DNA of 64,000 nucleotides, taken from positions 13,066,932-13,130,931 of the forward strand of contig CAIIXF020000012.1 in the NCBI GenBank assembly GCA_903813345.2, in the 5' to 3' direction. The position numbers and the translations under genes were made by a program. Source of the DNA: Owenia fusiformis (Eukaryota > Annelida > Polychaeta > Sabellida > Oweniidae). The notes under the pieces are model-generated. The model saw only the letters and a program-made list of their open reading frames with translations. It was not told where the DNA came from and searched no databases. Below, piece after piece: positions 35,001 to 45,161 of this stretch (positions within the stretch are counted from its first letter, which is position 1; every line of letters starts with the position of its first letter).

Positions 35001-38000
35001 AATTTGATGAATTTAAACATTTTTACCGCTAAAATTAGAAATTACTGTTAAAGTGTTTTTATAGATGTCACTGGTATCTTTGTAGTGTATTTTTGAAATG
35101 TTAAAATTCTTGCCATGAAAATCAAAAAAACGTTCATGTGTATGAAAGTATCAAAATGCCTACATTATGGATTATACATGTAGATATGATTCCCAGTGTC
35201 AATAAAGTTTTATTGATCAATTTTTAATTTCCCTTTATAATATCTTCCTAATTGCCCTTCCACTTATGACCTGATGTCATCAAATTACATAATGTGTTAT
35301 ATTTCCAGGCTAACCTGTCAAAAAAGTTCAAGGTTTCTGGTATTCCTACGCTGATATTCTTAGATGCTGATACTGGCAAAATGATAACTGCTGAGGGGCG
35401 CGGGAAAGTCACTGATGATCCAGAGGGTAAGGAATTCCCATGGATACCGAAACCTTTCAACGAGGTCATCAAAGGAAATCTGATCAGAAACGATAAACAG
35501 GAGGTAGACGCAGGGGAGGCATTAAAGGGAAAGATTGTCGCTGTCTACTTTTCAGCACATTGGGTGAGTCACACTTACTAGCTACTCTCTTCCATAGTAA
35601 CATCCTGGGCTATTATATTATGTAAAGTAAATTCAGTGGGTTTGTTGTATACATGTACTTCACTGTATAGATTACTTAAAGAAATTCCCATATTGCAGTG
35701 TGGGTCATATCCATTCGACAATAGCCCCATGCACAGATGCAGGCATATGTTAATATTTAGAGTCGAGTGTAAAATTAAAGTGCCTCACCACATTGTCTAA
35801 AACATGAAAAACATAAAATTGGCCATTGTTGAATATTAGAACAAAGTCAATTTTAGTACAGTCATAAACATATTACTTTGCCAAAATTTTTATTGGCAAG
35901 AAAACTGTGAGTATACATATAATTTATTATCAGTGGCCAATGTTATTTTTCATTGGCGAGTGTGAAAACACTAGTCAATTGCCACTTGTCGAGTGACAGA
36001 AAAATCCTAAGATCCACACTGTATTGTAAGTGTCATTCTAAGCATATCGTTTTGGAGTTTAAATACAGAGTAACCCAAAAGAGAAATTTAATGAGTGCCA
36101 TCTATATGTGTCTTGGATCGCAATCTTAAAATATTTAGATGTGGCAATTTTCTATGAATCATTTAATTTCAAATATGATAAATATGTCAAAATCTGAAAT
36201 ATTTTGAAAAAATGTGGCACAATTTTAAAACAATCCCTACTTGAATGTGATAATGTCAAGATGAATAATCAAAAACAATTATTAATAAACCATTTGACTT
36301 GAGCACTTTGACATAATAGTGTCAAGATTTTTGGAACTCAGCCACATGCCAAAATATTGGATATTGAAGGCAATAGTCAGTAGATTTAATTAGAAATTGT
36401 TATTTGCTTTAATTTTTTGTAATAGTTAGATAAAATGGTTACTTTTGGAAATGATCTGGAACCCTATATATGTCTACAGTGCGCCATGTGCCCATATCCT
36501 TTTCCTACAATAAAAGCACGGTGAGGGACTCCAAATCAGAAAAAATGATTCTGCAATTTCTCTGTTTTGAATTTTTTCCCAGACTCTTTTGAGGACATCA
36601 GGGATTTTTGATGGCATCTTTTCATCAAAAGGATTTTCCTGTGATAAAATTATTCATTGGAAGTCATCTGTTTCATTGCAGTGTCCCCCATGTAAGGCAT
36701 TTACGCCAAACCTGGCAAAGTTCTATATTAAATTCATCTGTTTCATTGCAGTGTCCCCCATGTAAGGCATTTACGCCAAACCTGGCAAAGTTCTATATTA
36801 AATTCATCTGTTTCATTGCAGTGTCCCCCATGTAAGGCATTTACACCAAACCTGGAAAAGTTCTACATTAAATTCATCTGTTTCATTGCAGTGTCTCCCA
36901 TGTAAGGCATTTACACCAAACCTGGCAAAGTTCTACATTAAATTCATCTGTTTCATTGCAGTGTCCCCCATGTAAGGCATATGTACCAAACCTGGCAAAG
37001 TTCTACATTAAATTCATCTGTTTCATTGCAGTGTCTCCCATGTAAGGCATTTACACCAAACCTGGCAAAGTTCAATATTAAATTCATCTGTTTCATTGCA
37101 GTGTCCCCCATGTAAGGCATTTACACCAAACCTGGCAAAGTTCTACATTAAATTCATCTGTTTCATTGCAGTGTCCCCCATGTAAGGCATTTACACCAAA
37201 CCTGGCAAAGTTCTACATTAAATTCATATGTTTCATTGCAGTGTCCCCCATGTAAGGCATTTACACCAAACCTGGCAAAGTTCTACATTAAATTCATCTG
37301 TTTCATTGCAGTGTCCCCCATGTAAGGCATTTACACCAAACCTGGCAAAGTTCTATATTAAATCTATCTGTTTCATTGCAGTGTCCCCCATGTAAGGCAT
37401 TTACACCAAACCTGGCAAAGTTCTATATTAAATCTATCTGTTTCATTGCAGTGTCCCCCATGTAAGGCATTTACACCAAACCTGGCAAAGTTCTACATTA
37501 AATTCATCTGTTTCATTGCAGTGCCCCCCATGTAAGGCATTTACAACAAACCTGGCAAAGCTCTACATTAAATTCATCTGTTTCATTGCAGTGTCCTCCA
37601 TGTAAGGCATTTACACCAAACTTGGCAAAGTTCTACAACAAGATGAAGGAACAAGGAAAACAGTTTGAGATTATTTTTGCTAGCTCTGACAGGTATGCAT
37701 TAACCACTTTCTGGCAATTTAGATTTTGCAGATTTGTTATTGATGTCATCCATTGCTTCATACGGTGGAGCAAAAACAAATTTTGGAGAGCATTTAAGTC
37801 AATGTTATTAAGGCATAGCTATCAAGTTGTAACCATATTAGACCATGATCGGCCACCAAATAATGATTAGAACCTTGTTACAAGTACTCAAGAATATTCT
37901 TTGATCATTAAAACCCTGTTTCATGTGAATAATATGATAATGTTAATATGATCAACATATATTTCTCCCAATGTACATTATTTATATTTTTGGAAATATA

Positions 38001-40136
38001 GAAAAAGATCTGTTTCATATGGCACCAGTTGTAAATGTTTGAATACAGGCACGTAGCCAGAATTTTCCAAGGGGGTTCACTTTTCCAAAAAATTCTAGGG
38101 GAGAGTTCACTTTGGCAAATTTGGCCAAATATCCCTCAAAAAATAGTCAGAATGGTAAAAAACTGCATGATTTTGAAAGAAATTTTGGCCATGGGGGGTT
38201 GGCTTGAACCCCCCCCCCCCCTGGCGACGGGCCTGGAATATAATGTCATTTGTGATCTGTGTGTGTTCTTTAGGTCTCAGGAATCTTTTGATGAATACTT
38301 TGGCACAATGCCCTGGTTGGCTTTACCATGGAATGATCCTAGGAAGAATCAGCTTACTCAGACCTACAGTGTTGAAGGTATACATGCTCATCATTCTTTA
38401 GGGATGGTGTCTAATTATCAACAGTCATTGAAAAATGAAGTTAATTTCAATATGGTTTGCCCACCTCCCATCATCTTAAGAACTTTGTAAATGTTGATTT
38501 GTCTTTCACTTGAATATTCAAAAAATCATCACTATTTGCTTATGAAATCACCATTTACCCCCTCTTCTCAAGGAAACTTAACTTGTTATGAACAATGCAT
38601 GTCAAGTTAACCATGCTTGTTCTACATAATGTTAATGGTTCTCTTTGTTTGGCTAACAGGTATCCCATGTCTTGTGTTTCTAAATGAGAATGGAGAGACG
38701 ATTACCAAAAATGGCCGTGGAGCTGTCATGGGGGATAAAGATGGGAAAGACTTCCCATACCATCCTAAACCACTCAATGAGCTAACGGGAATGTCAGCTG
38801 ATGTGTTGAATGAGAGTGCTTGTCTCATTATATTTACAGGTAAGATATTCTAATTATGTCACCTCCAAAAAAAAGTGGTGACATATTGTTATGGTCTCCA
38901 TTTTTTGTGACAGCAATCGGTGGTTTGTGGTTGGTGATCGGCGGGTGGCGGTTGGCGATCGATGGATGGCGGTTGTTGTCTGTAACAAATTCTTACAACT
39001 TCCAATAACTTAAGAAATACTATTCAGACTGACTTCAATTTTGTCAAAATCATCTACAAGTTTTCAGAAGTTCAAATCTGACCTAATATCTAAGTTTTGA
39101 CCTTCAAAGACCTTTTCAAGGTCAACAAAGGTCAAAAAGGTATTTCTCAGCTTGCTTCAAATTGACCAATTCTTTTTTCAAAATCATCTACAGGTTATCA
39201 GAAGCTCAAATCTGACCTAATATTTGAGATTTGACCTTCAATGACCTCAAGGTTATAAAAGGTCAAAAAGGTATTTTTTTCAACTTGCTTCAAATTTACC
39301 AATTTTTTTTCTTGTGTATTGATTGATTGAATGAAGAGTTGAGTTGGAACTATTTCAGACACAGAAGACCAAAAAAATGAAGCAGTTGCCTCCATGCAAT
39401 CTCAGGCAGATATATACCATGCGAAAGGAGATGACAAAGATCTGCATTTCTTCTATGGTGCAGAGGTATGTTGTTAATTGAAATATGAGTAAAATTGATT
39501 TTGACGTTACAGATTGCATAACAATGTACATGTTAATATATGAGCATGTCTTTACTAATATAGTTAGCCTATTTTATTGAGTTCAGTTTTAAGACTAATT
39601 AATAGATTAATAGATTAATAGATTAAATTAATAGATGTGGCAAGTGTAGGTAAATAGATGGCACTTTTGGACTTCATTTCACAGTTTTATGTGGAGAAGG
39701 CCTGAAAAATTAATTTTTTGTGAGGCAGTTCCCTCGCTTGCCCCATTTCTGGTCATACGCATGACATGAAAAATACTCTGAATTGTGAAATACTGCAGGA
39801 TTTTGAACGAATTTTTGGCCGGGGGGGGGGGGGGTGGCTCGCCCGAACTCCTCAACCTTCCCTTGCTACGGCCTGTTGAATGAATATTGTTATTAATTAA
39901 ATGAATGATTTTAAAGATGAATGAATAAATATAAACTTTACAATTTTCAGGATGAAATATGTGACTCAGTGAAGGAGTTTGCAGGAATCGAGGACAAATT
40001 TCCACTCATGGTGATACTGGACATTGGCACCCAAAAGATTTATACGCATGATGGAACTATTTCTAAAGAGAATGTAGATGCATTTGTGGGCAAATGGGCT
40101 GATAGAAGCCTTCCATCAAAACCATTGAGAATGTAG
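31711..40136 (+). CDS. NXN: Nucleoredoxin (NXN-like, thioredoxin/tryparedoxin family), 7 exons
   Basis: Thioredoxin-fold oxidoreductase; vertebrate NXN binds Dishevelled and controls Wnt signalling in a redox-dependent way. Seven exons join in phase: 312+255+101+104+180+107+186 nt, giving 414 aa plus stop (human 435). Domain 1 has WCPPC (Cys44, Cys47), domain 2 has HWCPPCKAF (Cys190, Cys193), and a third thioredoxin-like domain without the motif ends the protein. Family signatures are [17 protein letters not shown] (exon 2), [10 protein letters not shown] (exon 4) and [13 protein letters not shown] (exon 5). Of four in-frame Mets (31711, 31720, 31729, 31738) I took the first. A further ATG at 31612 lies inside the NRF1-like site, so it is probably upstream of the mRNA start. 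The gene diverges from RBM19. Confidence 0.94.
32035..32860. mobile_element. Fold-back element at the start of NXN intron 1
   Basis: Left arm (about 32035-32125) reads CCGATTTCCTGGCC, GAACTTGAAATATAAG, TTACCTGCAAATTAGGAGTC; the right arm (about 32755-32860) carries the reverse complements. It begins about 12 bases after the NXN exon-1 donor. No coding capacity. Confidence 0.8.
33458..33990. mobile_element. 533-bp fold-back element in NXN intron 1
   Basis: Arms of about 195 bp start ACGACCACTTTACATTGTGG on the left; the right arm ends CCACAATCTAAAGGGGTCGT. They share TATAATTGGTCAGTCAATGT and GGGTTTATCGGCAGAACGAAGAG. No coding capacity. Confidence 0.85.
35309..35563 (+). CDS. NXN: NXN exon 2 (end of domain 1, start of domain 2)
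   Basis: 85 codons, residues 105-189: [19 protein letters not shown] ... [20 protein letters not shown] ... VAVYFSAHW. The donor TGG|GTGAGT falls exactly between Trp and the first Cys of the second WCPPC motif. The acceptor is TTCCAG|GCTAAC. Confidence 0.93.
36664..37633 (+). repeat. 70-bp tandem array, 14 copies of the intron-2/exon-3 boundary
   Basis: Fourteen units with an exact 70-bp period. The last base of the splice-acceptor AG falls at 36681, 36751, 36821 and so on to 37591. Each unit holds a pyrimidine-rich tract, TCATTGCAG, then the codons for [15 protein letters not shown], then ATTAAATTCATC. Only the last copy runs into the real exon 3. Copies 10 and 11 share private variants (TTCTATATTAAATCTATC), as expected from unequal exchange. 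Confidence 0.95.
37592..37692 (+). CDS. NXN: NXN exon 3 (domain 2 active site, CPPC)
   Basis: 101 nt: [20 protein letters not shown], then [13 protein letters not shown] and a split Arg. The start is at the 14th and last repeat acceptor (GCAG|TGTCCT), the only one followed by an open frame across the whole exon. Starting at any earlier copy reaches a TAA in the next copy after 27 codons, because 70 is not a multiple of three. The donor is GACAG|GTATGC, phase 2. Confidence 0.9.
38047..38235. repeat. Dispersed repeat with CAGGC...GCCTG ends, NXN intron 3
   Basis: Begins CAGGCACGTAGCCAG, contains AAACTGCATGATTTTGAAAG and a C-run, and ends CTGGCGACGGGCCTG, so the ends are imperfect inverted repeats. 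Related copies lie at 39685-39875 and 57725-57922. Confidence 0.7.
38274..38377 (+). CDS. NXN: NXN exon 4
   Basis: 104 nt: [20 protein letters not shown], then [14 protein letters not shown], the central part of domain 2 as in vertebrate NXN. The acceptor is CTTTAG|GTCTCA and the donor is GAAG|GTATAC, phase 1. Confidence 0.93.
38660..38839 (+). CDS. NXN: NXN exon 5
   Basis: 180 nt: [20 protein letters not shown] ... [13 protein letters not shown] ... [11 protein letters not shown]. It completes domain 2 and starts domain 3. The acceptor is AACAG|GTATCC and the donor is ACAG|GTAAGA. Confidence 0.93.
39359..39465 (+). CDS. NXN: NXN exon 6
   Basis: 107 nt encoding [20 protein letters not shown], then [16 protein letters not shown], matching the helix and strand before the ED(D) turn of vertebrate NXN domain 3. 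The acceptor is TTTCAG|ACACAG and the donor is GAG|GTATGT, phase 0. Confidence 0.9.
39685..39875. repeat. Dispersed repeat, second copy, NXN intron 6
   Basis: Contains AATACTGCAGGATTTTGAACG, a long G-run and a CTTGCTACGGCCTG end, matching the family member at 38047. Confidence 0.65.
39951..40136 (+). CDS. NXN: NXN exon 7 (C-terminus and stop)
   Basis: 62 codons with the [16 protein letters not shown] ... [16 protein letters not shown] ... [20 protein letters not shown], matching the NXN C-terminal thioredoxin-like domain. The acceptor is TTTTCAG|GATGAA. Confidence 0.93.
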   Translation, partial: DEICDSVKEFAGIEDKFPLMVILDIGTQKIYTHDGTISKENVDAFVGKWADRSLPSKPLRM

Positions 40137-40424
40137 TGATATCAGCATAGAATACAATCCAATTAGAGTCAAGGAAACACAGTCAATTAAGGTTGCTGGA
40201 TACGCAAATAGATCATGTTTTTCATATTTATACAAGTGTACTCCTTAGTAAGATCCAGTTCTACTTCACATGTAAATGCTTTTGACATTGTTCAAAAGAC
40301 GAATTGCACATTTTGAATGCTATGATGCAATTTCACATTATTAACATTATAAAGGATATTGAATGTAGGGATTGGGAAAATATGGATAGCTGAAATATGG
40401 TTTGCAATATATATTCAGAATGTC

Positions 40425-40430
40425 AATAAA
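40425..40430 (+). terminator. Candidate NXN poly(A) signal
   Basis: AATAAA about 290 nt after the NXN stop, followed closely by ATAAAG. Position fits a 3' UTR end. Confidence 0.55.
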
Positions 40431-41093
40431 ATAAAGCATGCCAATGAATAGAATTATGCAAATTAGACAATGAAATAGAATAATGCCAATGAACTGTAAT
40501 ATGCCAATAAACCTTGTACAGTATATTTATTCATTGGTCACATATCTATGTAATGGTGGAATTCAGTTTTGATGGAAACACTGCTTTATCATGATGCATG
40601 TTGCGTAAATATCATTTTGCTTAAATAAATTATCTATTTAATTTATTGTCCTGCATGGATCCACTATTTTTTGATCTGTGTGATATTTATTTTGATGAAC
40701 TTGGATAATAATGCCATTTATTGTCCCACCACATATTCCAATATAATTGAAACACACACTAAATTGTATGAAATTCTGAATTAGTGAAAAGTGCATGTTT
40801 TTCAAATTATAGAGTGCTTCCATGATCCTTTTGATGTGTTTTGTTAATATACATTATGCACAAGACTGTTTTCAGTCGAACAAATGTAACTCCCACAAGA
40901 CACCTGAATCCTATATCAATTTTATTTCATAAGAAGTGTTATATATTGTTGTTCAGCCTATACTGTTATATGTGTCTGCAGAAGTACAATGTATGTGTAA
41001 GTAGGGGACATATGTATAGTGTACAATCCGGCTACAAAGAAAATATGTTTTCTTTTGTTTGCCCACTCATTAAATCCATCATTTGTAATACAC

Positions 41094-41492
41094 TTATTGT
41101 ATTTGTTAACATTTCAAATTGTATTTGTTAACCTACATATGAAATCGATTAACTATTCAAATTGTATTTGTTAACATTTCAAAATGTATTTGTTATTATT
41201 ACACATTGTATTTGTTAACATTTACAATTGTGTTTGTTAACATTACAGATTGTAGTTGTTAACATTTAAAAAACACTCACATATGATATTGATTAACTAT
41301 TCAAACTGTATTTGTTAACATTTCAAAATGTATTTGTTAACTCATTATCAAATTATGTTTGTTAACATAACAGATTGTTGTTGTTAATATTACAAATTGT
41401 ATTTGTTAACATTACAAATTGTATTTGTTAACATTACAAATTGCATTTGATAATATTTGATAATAACGGATTGTAGTTGTTAACAATTTAGC
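41094..41492 (+). repeat. GTTAAC-bearing tandem repeat 3' of NXN
   Basis: Many imperfect copies of a unit of about 22 bp, ATTGTATTTGTTAACATTACAA, with a repeated variant GATTAACTATTCAAA. It lies about 660 bp past the NXN poly(A) signal. Confidence 0.85.
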
Positions 41493-42783
41493 TCAACTTT
41501 TTTGGTTGTATTTGTAAATTTTTACATTGTTACTATTTTGTTTGCATTAAATACAAATTTTTGGGCTTTTCTTGAGTGTATGTCTGAAGTGAGTAGATCT
41601 TCAATTTATTAGATGTCAACCTTGATAGAAATTCAATTTATTTTTCTACATATGTACTTTTAAAACCATATGTTTTAGTATGTTAAAAATGTTTGCATTA
41701 GAATTTCATAGTTAAATGTTTTGTAGCCGCTGTTTAATAGTTAAGAGCAGTAACTATTGTTTAATTCCAGAATTTTCTTGTGAAATCCAATGTAAAGCTA
41801 AATAAAATGAATTGATTTGAAGCAACTATGTGTATTAATATGGACCAATTATTGATGGACATTGCAGGGTCATTTTGTTATACTGAATTTTGGAATTTAG
41901 ACTCCCTTTCTTTAAATTTTTTTTTATTTAAAAACAAAAGCACATGAGTACAGTATATATCAGGCAGATTTGTTTTCACATGCTTTTATATGGAATGCTG
42001 TATAATTTATCAGTAACTTGCAGGTAGCTTATACAGTTAACAGTCTTATACAGTCTTACACCTGTCTCCAAGTCTTGTTATCACCAGAAGTACTTGCGCA
42101 TGTCTAAACCATACTTATGTATGAACCTTTGGGATGTAGTAACAATCAAAATAAATGCATTTTAAAAATAGAAATCTTAATTGTGTTGATGAATTGAGAT
42201 AGAGGTGACTGACTGGTAGTCTGGACTAAAGGCGAAATCAGATCTAGCAAGCAACCTGTCCTATTGAACTTAATCTCAATTTTAGTAATTTTTATGCTGC
42301 TTACTGATATTGGATTTGATAACATCTAAATTCCATCTCTACGATGATATGTTTAGATTTGTAGAAAAGAACTAAGACGTATAAACATATTTCTGCTTGT
42401 TTTATTAAACGGGTCCTGGTTTCAAGAAGATTCGTGAAATACAAGGTCTCAAATGGATGAATATCAGGTTTAGGTAGTATCTCTTGAAGAGCCAACCCGT
42501 TTCAAAGTGGTGGGCATAATAACACCAAATATGGATTTGGGGTTAAAGGAAAAATATATTCTGGTAATGGTCTAGTAGTTTGAAAATATAACAAATGTTA
42601 CCGGATGTGACACTTGATGTCAGTGTTGACATCCAAGTTCTTAAAGTTGACACCCCGTCGGTCTATACATGGCAAGACTTAATTATTTAACTTGAAAACA
42701 CGAGATTTCTTCCATTCCTCCTACTAGGCTAAAGTTTATGCCCAGGCATTTTTTGTAAGTTACATTTCATGATAGTTTGACTT

Positions 42784-43002
42784 GCGGATCTGCCCCCCCC
42801 ACCCTAGCCTTGGATTGGCCCATTAAAATATATAGGGCCCCGATTAGTTGGCATTACTGGGCCTTTTGGTGCCTTAAATTTTTAGGGCCAGAATTAGTGG
42901 ACCTTTTCGAGTATTTGTGTAATTTTCAAAATTTGGGTCCAATTTTTGGGTTTAGGGGCCCAACATGTGCCCCCACCTCTTGATAGTTTTCAGATCCGCC
43001 CG
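42784..43002. repeat. Repeat with CGGATCTG...CAGATCCG ends
   Basis: Inverted ends CGGATCTG and CAGATCCG flank sequence rich in GGGCC, CCAATTTTTGGG and a C-run. A GGCC-rich block with similar wording is at about 1575-1700. Confidence 0.55.
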
Positions 43003-43009
43003 GCTGTTT

Positions 43010-45130
43010 AAATCGATTCAGGGTAAGGATGAGAATCACAGTGCGTCAGCTACATTGTACTGTGTAATGGCCCTTTGAGCCAAGGTTCAGACTTGAACAA
43101 CCTGAACCTAAAACATTTTTTGAATTTAGACCTCTGATTTACGTTGCATCCATCTGTGCATCCTTCTCCTGAGAGGAGGTGTCCAGAATACGCAGAGAAA
43201 AAATATATTCTGGATCTTGAAGCCTGTGATCGGGGGTGGATGTCTGTATATTGATTCAATCTGAATCGGAAATATAAAATAACAAAAGTCATAGAGTCAT
43301 TTTATTTTATCAGTAGTGGCCACTTCAAAAAATAAGTATGTATTTAAATGTAACAATAATAAAATCAATTGTTTTTTTTTGTCTTCAGATTTGCAAACAT
43401 GATTGTTATATAGCTACGTTGACGTATATATACTTACATCGATTGTTATCTTGAAGTTGCCAAGTTCACGTGCACTACGATGATACGGAGGTTTATTGAA
43501 ACACTTTCAATGCTTTTAATCATTTTTATTTTGCTGCCAAATAAGAGTTAGCTATTTTTGATATGATCTCACTGTTTTTAGCTTGACCATTCCTTGTCAC
43601 ATGAAATCAAGCTTGACGTCTTCGTTTTGGACATTAATTATTCTGACTTAACACTATAACCAATTAATTAAGAATATTTTGGCCAAATAATGTACAATAA
43701 AACATGTATTATCCAAAAACCAATTTGATTGCATTTCATTCCATGCCAAGAGTTAATTACGCAACAATAATTCCCTTACTTTGTCTTACTTCCATTAGCA
43801 TTTTAATTTTATTTCTGGCGTGTATACCATGCTTATAGATTCTATCTATTTTTGCTTGATAATAGACTTAATGTTCAGTTGTGTTCTAAGGAAATCTACA
43901 GTATGATGCTCAAATTTTACACAATTCTACTTGTGTTCAATAAATTCAGACAACACAATGCTAATATGCTTTACTAGATATACGTCCACGAAGTCAAGTA
44001 GTTTTATCAATTTTGATAACGTTCCCCTTTACATTGACCCTCCCTCAAAGATTTTTTGAGAGTTCTTTGAGTGTCATCACATTATTTTGTACAACTCAAT
44101 GAGTGTATATCTATCCCACTAATCTAATTACACATCCTTCAATTTGATGTCTTATTCATCTTTATATACTTTAAATTGATTGGACAAGGTTGTACGAATG
44201 CATTCTGGGAGAACCCTACTTGTGGATTTATCTTAAAGTATAAGAGAGATGGGGCTAATTGTATCATGAAAACTCCAACATGTCATATATTGACACTGAC
44301 GCCCATGTGAGACATGTGTGGCATGTACGTCAGTATTTGTATTCCAGTAGAATGTTTCGCCACAGCCGCACATTAATGGTTATCGGACACTGAGGAAACA
44401 GAGTTTATGATTTATAAGTAAACAACGCAATATAAGGTAATTATTCAATAATTATGTTAAAATTAACAGAATGTTTAAACGTAATCGTTTGAGACAAATA
44501 TCTCATTCAAATACTCATGAAACTTCGGTGATATTGCAATTTCCACGCATCATCCACATTGAGTGTTATTATTTTTTGCGTTATATTAAATAATAAAAAC
44601 TGATTGTAACGTTTATTATGGTCGATACCCAATATTATATGAAATAACTCACATTCAAGATAATTGTGCGAAGAATGTTAATCGTTAATCTATTATACAT
44701 ACAACAATATAACACAATCTATACAGTGTATATCTATACGGATAATGTATTTCAAAGATCTGTTAAATAATTAAATGAGTTGGAAAATAAAAAAAACTTT
44801 AATTGACTCTCAGGTTTATTATGGTTTTAGAACCACAATTTTATCCACATTCCTTACATTTGGTTTTTTATCATTTCAATCTGCTATGGTCGTCCAAATC
44901 TTTGGGGTACATTGTCTTTATCTAGGGCCATTTAATTTACTTCCTTGTGATTTCCTCATAAATATTTTAACAATAGCATCATGTTCAAGTATATAACATT
45001 AAAAAATAATCTTTTTAAAGATAAGAAATATTTTTATTGATAAAACACACAGCTTGTATACCACATTTGCAAAATATTAAGTTTTAGTGTAGTAATATTT
45101 CGTTTGTCGACTAGTTTCAAATCAATGTAC
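43010..45130. other. Intergenic between NXN and the LRR gene, no gene seen
   Basis: AT-rich with no long frame or recognisable exon. A non-coding first exon and promoter for the LRR gene could lie here but cannot be placed. Confidence 0.5.
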
Positions 45131-45140
45131 CTGTACAATC

Positions 45141-45147
45141 TTTTCAG
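45141..45147 (+). promoter_or_regulatory. Possible 3' splice site in the 5' UTR of the LRR gene
   Basis: CAATCTTTTCAG ends 14 bases before the ATG, giving a short pyrimidine tract plus AG. This fits a non-coding first exon upstream. Inferred from sequence only. Confidence 0.4.
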
Positions 45148-45161
45148 ATTGATTTATTTCG

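Noticed and set aside
36608-36835. 75-residue frame spanning the first NXN repeats as a separate thioredoxin gene
   Set aside because: It reads through intron and acceptor sequence and stops in the next 70-bp unit. It is a product of the duplicated exon boundary.
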